Positions 58,400-64,000 of a DNA stretch of 64,000 nt are shown in pieces. The number at the start of each line of letters is the position of its first letter. Positions within the stretch are counted from its first letter, which is position 1. The stretch is from contig CM030718.1 of assembly GCA_017979445.1 (NCBI GenBank), forward strand, positions 13,804,760 through 13,868,759, in the 5' to 3' direction. The notes beneath the pieces were generated by a model that was not told the origin of the DNA, ran no database searches, and saw nothing but the letters and a program-made list of their open reading frames with translations. The stretch is from Akebia trifoliata. Lineage: Eukaryota > Streptophyta > Magnoliopsida > Ranunculales > Lardizabalaceae. A program made the translations under genes and the position numbers.

Positions 58400-58690
58400 C
58401 AAAACTAGGCACGATAGTCTCCATCGATTACTATACCAGCGATATCCGCACTTCCCACCTGAGCAATATACTCCTTAAAGGTCATGATCATTGATATTGG
58501 CGAAGGTGGGGCAATTGGGATGCGCAAGGTATAGTAATGTTGAAAATACAGGTGCTCCCCAAGGTAATAAGTATACTGAAGGTCCCCGATAAAACAAGGG
58601 TAGCACTGCCTCAACATATTACACTTGTAGGCACTCCACACCTCTCGCATCCTACTAACAGTATGGGACACATATTTTACAAACTTACAT
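58400..58690 (-). pseudogene. Antisense ORF, middle exon-like part
   Basis: The minus-strand frame 58671-58405 reads RMREVWSAYKCNMLRQCYPC, GDLQYTYYLGEHLYFQHYYT and FKEYIAQVGSADIAGIVIDG without stops. It follows an intron-like gap: a donor GTATGT after HFIE at about 58932 and an acceptor-like GTTGTCAG near 58697 (minus strand). It is probably a later exon of the same antisense gene. Confidence 0.5.
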
Positions 58691-58929
58691 CCTCAAGCTG
58701 ACAACGATCAATATGGGCTTGAGCACTATGAAGACAACTCTAAATAGCCTTCGCATCCCTAGCCGCTCAAAAGGCACCAAAAGGGTAGCCATCATCGAGA
58801 TGAAATTGGGTAGGAAGACAAAAGGGGAAGTATACATGCAGAAATAACTGAAACGCGAGTTCAAACATAACAAGATCAGCACTTTGGACAGAAACATATA
58901 GCAATGAACAAACAAAAGAAGGCTAACAT

Positions 58930-60017
58930 ACCTCAATGAAATGCCAGAAGAATCGAGTGGAGATCCCACCACCTCGAGGAGCCATGATACCCTCGACAAC
59001 CTGATTAATGCCTCTCATAATGGTCCCATAGATAAGACTACCCCAATCAAGGTCTCCAATGCGGTCGATATCGTGCATAATGGACAGGAAAATAGTAGAT
59101 CGATGGAATCATCCTCTAGAAAAAGATAACTCCACAACAGGAAAAGAAAACAAATACGGAAGATGACATCAAAGTCTCGACCATCGAAACGAGCAATGCT
59201 CTCTCGATAAAGGGGTGGACACTACTCGTCCCCCTCAACAAGAAGCAGTCCCATGAGGATCTCCGTGCTAATATGACCTTGCTTCCCTGCCATCCAGGCA
59301 AGGACTGTACTAAGGCCAGGCAAGGCTCTCATGTCATTAATAGTCTGGGCCTACAATAGAACGGGGTCACCCTCCATGACAATGCCAGTAATCACCACGA
59401 AGTTAGATGGACGAATGTCGATCTCCTCCCTTAAGCATATGGAAAGTATGTGTCGATGGAAACCATCACTCCATCATCGCAAGAAAAAGAGGATGATCAG
59501 CTCAGAAAAAAGGAATATGCAAGAAGTGATTGAATCCCACCATGGCAAACTGTGCCCTAATATCATCAAAGAAATGAACAGCAGCATCAAAAAACGCATG
59601 CCAAAGGCCCCCGAAGCTAGCCCCTGGGTAAGGGGTAGGAACGTCCATCCGTACATACATGGACAAATGACGATCCAATCCGTGCAAAAGTGATGTATCA
59701 TGCACCTGATCACTAGCCTCTGTAGGGATCTCAATATGAAGGCCACCCCTACCTTTATCGCCAGCCCTACCCCGGGTACCTCTACCTCGACTGGCATGCC
59801 TCGGCTCTGAAGTACTCACATTAGTAGTAGTATGACTACCCGACGAAGAATCAACAACATCATTGGATGAAGGATCAGGCATCTACCAAATATAAGATGA
59901 CCTCTTAACCGGTGTTAAACTATAACCCAAGGCGAATCGTGACCTAGGGGATGACCTGACCCCCTCCTCCTCATCCGAATAAGGGGCAACAACTCTGATC
60001 TTTCGTGGTCTCCCCAT
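58930..60017 (-). pseudogene. Antisense ORF with plant-mobile-domain-like region
   Basis: From the minus-strand Met at 60017: MGRPRKIRVVAPYSDEEEG (GRPRK resembles an AT-hook), then a TAG at 59885-59883 directly before an in-frame Met. Basic Gly/Arg-rich text follows (ASRGRGTRGRAGDKGRGG), then HGLDRHLSMYVRMDVPTPYP and FDDIRAQFAMVGFNHFLHIP. After a frameshift, EIDIRPSNFVVITGIVMEGD and ALPGLSTVLAWMAGKQGHIS appear, and later LDWGSLIYGTIMRGINQVVE up to a GTATGT donor. The order of a helical start, a PYGE-MTITP-like strand with TGL-GDP, and a WGS-like helix resembles the plant mobile domain (PMD/MAIN family). Antisense ORFs after pol are known in Tat elements. Several stops and frameshifts make it inactive. 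Confidence 0.62.
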
Positions 60018-60445
60018 CTACAAAAGCAAAAGGCACCTGATGATCACCACAAGCGAAGCTTAGAAATTGTCGATAGATTAATTAACCACACCTATCCTTT
60101 ACCTGATCCCTTGACTGACCTAAACCTTCCAAGTCTGAATCTACCAACCAAAACCCCTTAACCTTAATTCCAAGTTTGACCCTGACCTCAAGAATCCAAT
60201 GGACCTATCCAATGCCTATCCAACCTGAAACCCCCGACTCAAGGCCAACCTAACTTACCCAAACCACATGTCTGTTGAGCCAACAATTCATGACTACAAC
60301 CCACACCACCCAATCCATCTGAGCCTATCAAACTAACAATGTCCCATCTATCACCTCAATTATACTCCATCCAAAGCTTGTAAACCATAGTAAAAATTGT
60401 TAAAACACTACCCAAACCTGCACATCATAATATGATAATCCTACC
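60018..60445. other. Tat sequence upstream of the antisense ORF
   Basis: C-rich and A-rich on the plus strand with little structure (ACCTAACTTACCCAAACC-like text). It would contain the promoter of the antisense ORF if one exists. No clear minus-strand TATA box was found. It ends at 60446 at the edge of a younger element. Confidence 0.5.
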
Positions 60446-61999
60446 TAAAAGCGCTCTCGATCCACGGGGTGTGCGTATCCACTTTTGACTTTGAGGTTTG
60501 GGAGTCACCACCTAGTTATTACGGTCAAGGAATCGAACATCGACTCTAAACAGATAAGAAAAACTAATCTAAAAAGAATATTGAGTCCGGGGATCACATT
60601 ACGAGGTTGGAAGGTGTTAGGCATAAACCTCGCCCAACAAATGCCAGTCTCTACTAATTCCCAAAAATGACTGCATTGCAAAATAGATCAAAAATAACAA
60701 ATAATAATAAAAATAAATAAAAGAAAGTTACTTTGCGAAGTACAACGATTTCCCCAGCACTGGCGAAGAGTATCCTCGTGTATATTTCCTTCTTATTCAC
60801 CCGTCACTCGTATGTCTTTCCTTAGATATGAGTTTTTCCTAATTTTTATGGATTTCTAGTATTTTTGAAGGGTCTTTGGGTATTTTCTGAGTAAAAGTTG
60901 GGGTTTAGATGATAAGTAAGGGGTTAGGACTTCAAAATCAGGATTTTCAGAAGGTTAGGGAGGTTCCATGAGCTATTTTTTCTAGGATTTTCTTTTTCAT
61001 ATGAAAATAGGTTGTAGAGACCCCTATTTATACATTTTTTCAAGAGCTTTTTAAATAGAGTTAGATTATGTTTCTTTTAGATCGTTTTAGAGTTCATTAT
61101 GTTTCTTTTAGATAGTTTTAGAGTTTAATTATGTTTCTTTTATATAGTTTTAGAATTTAATTAGAATTCTATTAGGGTTAGGGTTTGACTTTGGTCTTAT
61201 TAGATTGATTAGGATTTTGACTAAAGTCTCACTTGATTGACTAGAATTTAGGGTTTTGACTTAAGTCTCACTTGATTGACTAGATTTTAGGATTTTAACT
61301 TAAGTCTCACTTAATTAACTAAATTTTAGGATTTTGACTTAAGTCTTACTTGATTGACTTTAATTTTAATTAGGATTTCACTTTACATTAATTAATGTTT
61401 TAAGTATAAATTTTGAAAATTTTAATTATTAAAGTTGTAAAATTATCGTTTTGCCATTAGAGAAGACTTTTGGCATTTTACGTCATTTTTCAATGTTCCT
61501 AGATGTTTTGGAATCTATTTTTTTTAAGGAATTCAATGGAAATATTAGTTTGTGTCATTTATGAAATTTTTTGTGTGAAATGATCTTGAACTTTATGAGG
61601 AACATTTTCATAATTTTGTCAAATTTTGTGAAAATTGACGAAATGGTTTATTTAGTTTTGATTTGTTATTTTATGTATTTGTAAGGATTTTCCTAAGCGT
61701 ACTGTAGGCTTTAGGGATGTTTTGAGGTTAGGGGTATTTTGGTAATTTAATTATTTTTTTTAATTTTTATCCTCAAACTTTTCTTTATCTGCAAAATGAT
61801 GATTTCTATATTTTTGGAGTTATATTTTCCTAGCGTAGCGTGGTTTCTATAGTTTTGTTTGGTTGAGATACTTCATTTGAATTTCTGAAACATATCCAGT
61901 AATAAATAAGGCATTGGAATAATCATTCATAATTGGGAGTAGTTGCTATCGGGTTGACGAGTTGATTAATCAGGTAAGTGAAAAAATGGGATGTCTACA
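60446..61999 (-). repeat. Family-1 Tat-type 3' LTR, minus strand, 1,554 bp
   Basis: On the minus strand it starts TGTAGACATCCC (61999), just after a polypurine tract, and ends GAGAGCGCTTTTA (60446). A minus-strand TATA box GTATAAATAGGGG lies near 61020, and TGGTGACTCC lies 55 nt from the LTR end. The adjacent polypurine tract shows it is the 3' LTR. The five bases beyond it (60441-60445, CTACC) should recur at the other end of the element, outside the window. Confidence 0.88.
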
Positions 62000-62015
62000 A
62001 ATGCCCCTCTTTGGC
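62000..62015 (-). other. Polypurine tract of the minus-strand Tat element
   Basis: On the minus strand CCAAAGAGGGGCATT directly precedes the LTR start TGTAGACA, the normal plus-strand primer site. Confidence 0.8.
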
Positions 62016-62177
62016 AGAGGGTTGAAGCAAATTAGATAGCAAATCTATTTCGGTAGATAGTGCGATATCTGAATGCCAAAGCTAGTTACAGTTCATTTTG
62101 CAGCCTATTTAGCAATTCGTCGAGAAGTTCGGATCCTTGAGGGTAAAACTCTCCCCGAAAAAAAGGTTGTCAAGTCC

Positions 62178-62465
62178 TTAAACTAGAGCACTCACTGAAG
62201 GTGTCAGATCCTTTTAGAAAATTCTCTCTAACTAGAGCACTCACTGAAGGTGTCAGATCTTTTTTTTGGAAGTTCTACTCTACATACTGGGGTAAAAGAG
62301 TAATGAGCTATTTTTCTAGGAGTCCTACTCTACATACTCGGGGTGAAAGAGTAATGAACTATTTTTTTAGAAGTGCTACTCTACATACTCAAGGTGAAAG
62401 GGTAATGGACTAATTTTCTAGAGTTCTACTCTACCTACTCGGAGTGAAAGAGTAATGAACTATCT
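62178..62465. repeat. Tandem array A: two 53 bp and four about 60 bp units
   Basis: ACTAGAGCACTCACTGAAGG occurs twice, 53 bp apart. It is followed by four units with CTACTCTACATACTCGGGGT and GAAAGAGTAATGAACTATTT. Confidence 0.9.
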
Positions 62466-62469
62466 GAGT

Positions 62470-63150
62470 AAAATCTTACCAAAATCCGAGAAAACCTTCG
62501 ACGGTATCTGACTGAGCATCATCCGAGAAAACCCTCGGTGACAACTGGCTGAGCATAATCCGAGAAAACCCTCGGTGGCAACTAAGCATAATCCGAGATA
62601 ACCCTAGCGGTATCTGAGCAAAATTCGAGATAGCCCTCGGTGGCAACAGAGCAAAATCCAATAAAACCCTTGGCGGCATCTAAGCAAAATCCGAAATAAC
62701 CCTCGACGGTAACTGAACAAAATCCATGAAAACCTTTGGCGGTAACTGAGCAAAATCTGAGATAACCTTCGGCGGCATCTGAGTAAAATCTAAGAAAACC
62801 CTTGGTGGTAACTGAGCAAAATCCAAGAAAACCCTTGGAGGTAACTGAGCAAAATCCAAAAAAACACTTGGCGGTAACTGAGCAAAATTTGAGATAATCC
62901 TCGGCGACATTTGAGCAAAATCCAAGAAAACCCTTGGCGACAACTGAGCAAAATCTGAGATAATCTTTGGCGGAAACTGAGCAAAATCTGAGATAACCCT
63001 CGGCAGCAACTAAGCAAAATCTGAGATAACCCTCGACGGTATCTGAGCAAAATTCAAGAAAATCCTTGGTGGCAACTGAGCAAAATTCGAGATAAACCTC
63101 GGTGGCATCTGAGTAAAATCCAAGAAAACCCTTGATGGCATTTGAGCAAA
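62470..63150. repeat. Tandem array B: about 20 units of 33 bp
   Basis: The unit CTGAGCAAAATCCGAGATAA followed by CCCTCGGCGGCAA is 33 bp. Because 33 is a multiple of three, long open frames arise on the minus strand, reading repeats like LPPRVFLDFAQ (for example 63009-62680). No start context or non-repeat domain supports a gene. Confidence 0.93.
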
Positions 63151-63320
63151 ATGAATAAATCTGGGAGAGAATGGATGAATCTAAGAAAGAATAAATAAAT
63201 CTGGGAAAGAATGACTCTGAGAAAGAAAGAATAAATCTGAGAAATAATAAATAAATATGGAAAAGAATGAATAAGTATGGGAAAGAATTAATGAATCTGG
63301 GAAAGAGAGAATAGCATATC
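63150..63320. repeat. Tandem array C: about 8 units of about 20 bp
   Basis: Variants of GAATGAATAAATCTGGGAAA repeat up to about 63312. The array abuts array B directly. Confidence 0.88.
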
Positions 63321-64000
63321 TCCTATTTTAGGTGAAAGGGTAATGAGTTAATGTCTGGGCAAAATCAAATATGAGATCCGAAATGCTTTTGTTTGAACCT
63401 CAAAGTTTTTCAAAAATTTAATAAATTTTTTAATTTCTTTATACCTTAGGGGTTTTAAAAAAAAATTGCTATCAAGAGGGTAACCTTACATTCAAGATTC
63501 CTTAGGATTAACATTGAGGTTTGACAGGAAACATTGCACAGAAGATACTTGAACACAATTTATTTTTTATTTTTAAAATACCCATGGTGTAAGGGGGAGA
63601 GCTATATATCAAATAAGAAAGAAAATTCCCCTTGTATGAAGGTTTGAAATATTTTATTACCACAAGCGCAATAAAGATTGAACTTTTAATTTTGATTGAA
63701 GATTTTGAGTCAGGCTAAAGAGAGCAAAACATTTTCCTTTTGAGATTCATCATGGAATTCACCCTTCTCCCCATTGATTCACTTGAGGAAGTAAATTATT
63801 AGATCAATTGTAGATAAGGTACTTATGGCTTCTGAGTCTTTACTTGGTTTAAGCTAGGTATTGAACTTGATTATTCGGACTTCAAATGTCTTGGCTCAAC
63901 CTTCTAAGATTTTTTTCTATTTTTTTTTGTTGCTCTAACTTTTGCTTATATCGCCTTTTCAGATTTTCGATCTAGTGAGCTTGCTCTAGCTTTTGCCTAG

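Larger units (their letters stand above)
41104..60445 (+). mobile_element. Tat-lineage Ty3/Gypsy element, 5' LTR to antisense ORF; 3' end interrupted
   Basis: Order seen: 5' LTR, tRNA-Arg PBS, long leader with tandem repeats, gag, protease, G-patch-like segment, RT, RNase H, second (archaeal-type) RNase H, integrase, then an antisense ORF region. The double RNase H and antisense ORF are hallmarks of the Tat lineage (family knowledge). A solo LTR sits in the integrase (52300-54074), and the 3' part is cut at 60446 by a minus-strand family-1 element. Its own 3' LTR is not in the window. All ORFs are broken by stops and frameshifts. Confidence 0.88.
62016..64000 (-). mobile_element. 3' internal region of a minus-strand Tat element (continues beyond window)
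   Basis: The region lies inside the 3' LTR and polypurine tract. It carries three neighbouring tandem arrays (62178-62465, 62470-63150, 63150-63320) and then unstructured AT-rich DNA. No gag or pol text is present. Arrays in the 3' untranslated region are a known trait of Tat elements. ORFs on both strands here are repeat artefacts. Confidence 0.75.

Noticed and set aside
62476..63050. Minus-strand repeat proteins with LPPRVFLDFAQ-like units
   Set aside because: The open frames follow only from a 33 bp repeat unit (a multiple of three). They start and stop within the array and carry no non-repeat domain.

Overview
The window is AT-rich flowering-plant nuclear DNA. It has GT-AG introns, tRNA-primed LTR retrotransposons of Ty3/Gypsy and Ty1/Copia type, CACTA and Tourist-like DNA elements, and fragments of plant-specific gene families. 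No intact host gene is visible. Nearly everything is nested, decayed transposable element, plus three broken host-gene remnants. One assembly gap of exactly 100 N lies at 17060-17159.

Layout from left to right. 1-643: an LTR-type sequence (called family 2 here) inserted in the tail of a Tat-type LTR (family 1). 644-8169: two stretches of related non-coding sequence in opposite orientation, around a long Tat-like LTR (family 3, about 2.3-6.25 kb) that carries a 136-138 bp tandem array. 8170-about 13000: a chromovirus (Tekay/Del-like) 3' LTR, interrupted by a 1,740 bp family-1 solo LTR with target duplication GACGG. 13.05-13.26: an antisense fragment of an L18/uL18 ribosomal protein gene. 13.3-14.7: a second family-1 solo LTR. 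14.8-15.5: a fold-back element filled with degenerate GATC hexamers. 15.6-16.4: a 774 bp Tourist-like MITE. About 17.2-21.7: the 5' end of a minus-strand Tat element (leader, PBS, LTR). 21.7-23.1: a CACTA terminus. 24.0-25.4: a two-exon pseudogene of a plant membrane-protein family (At4g13530-like/DUF6821). 30.2-30.6: a palindromic MITE inside a (TA)n microsatellite. 31.2-36.1: one exon of a GDPDL/SHV3-like gene split by a complete but dead Copia (Tork-like) element. 39-41 kb: a second family-2 copy and a piece of another Tat element. 41.1-60.4: a nearly full Tat element (5' LTR, PBS, leader, gag, protease, G-patch-like segment, RT, RNase H, archaeal-type RNase H, integrase, antisense ORF). 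A 1,775 bp solo LTR splits its integrase. 60.4-64 kb: the 3' LTR, polypurine tract and tandem-repeat-rich 3' region of a minus-strand family-1 element that runs off the window.

Relative order of events. The 41.1 kb Tat element landed in an older Tat fragment. Its integrase was later hit by the 52.3 kb solo LTR, and its 3' part is cut by the family-1 element at 60.4 kb, so its own 3' LTR should lie beyond the window. Three solo LTRs with target duplications or near-duplications show that LTR-LTR recombination has been active. All retroelement coding regions carry many stops and frameshifts, and nothing here looks capable of autonomous movement.

Most interesting signals. (a) A tRNA-Arg primer-binding-site-like decamer, TGGCGACTCC, recurs about 50-100 nt inside the ends of several LTR families and is amplified in the family-3 LTR array. 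(b) A plant-mobile-domain-like ORF runs antisense in the Tat element. (c) The palindromic MITE sits in a TA microsatellite. (d) Back-to-back tandem arrays lie next to a Tat polypurine tract. (e) A GATC-saturated fold-back element is flanked by about 80 bp direct repeats. Family names rest on recognition from memory. No database search or alignment was run.
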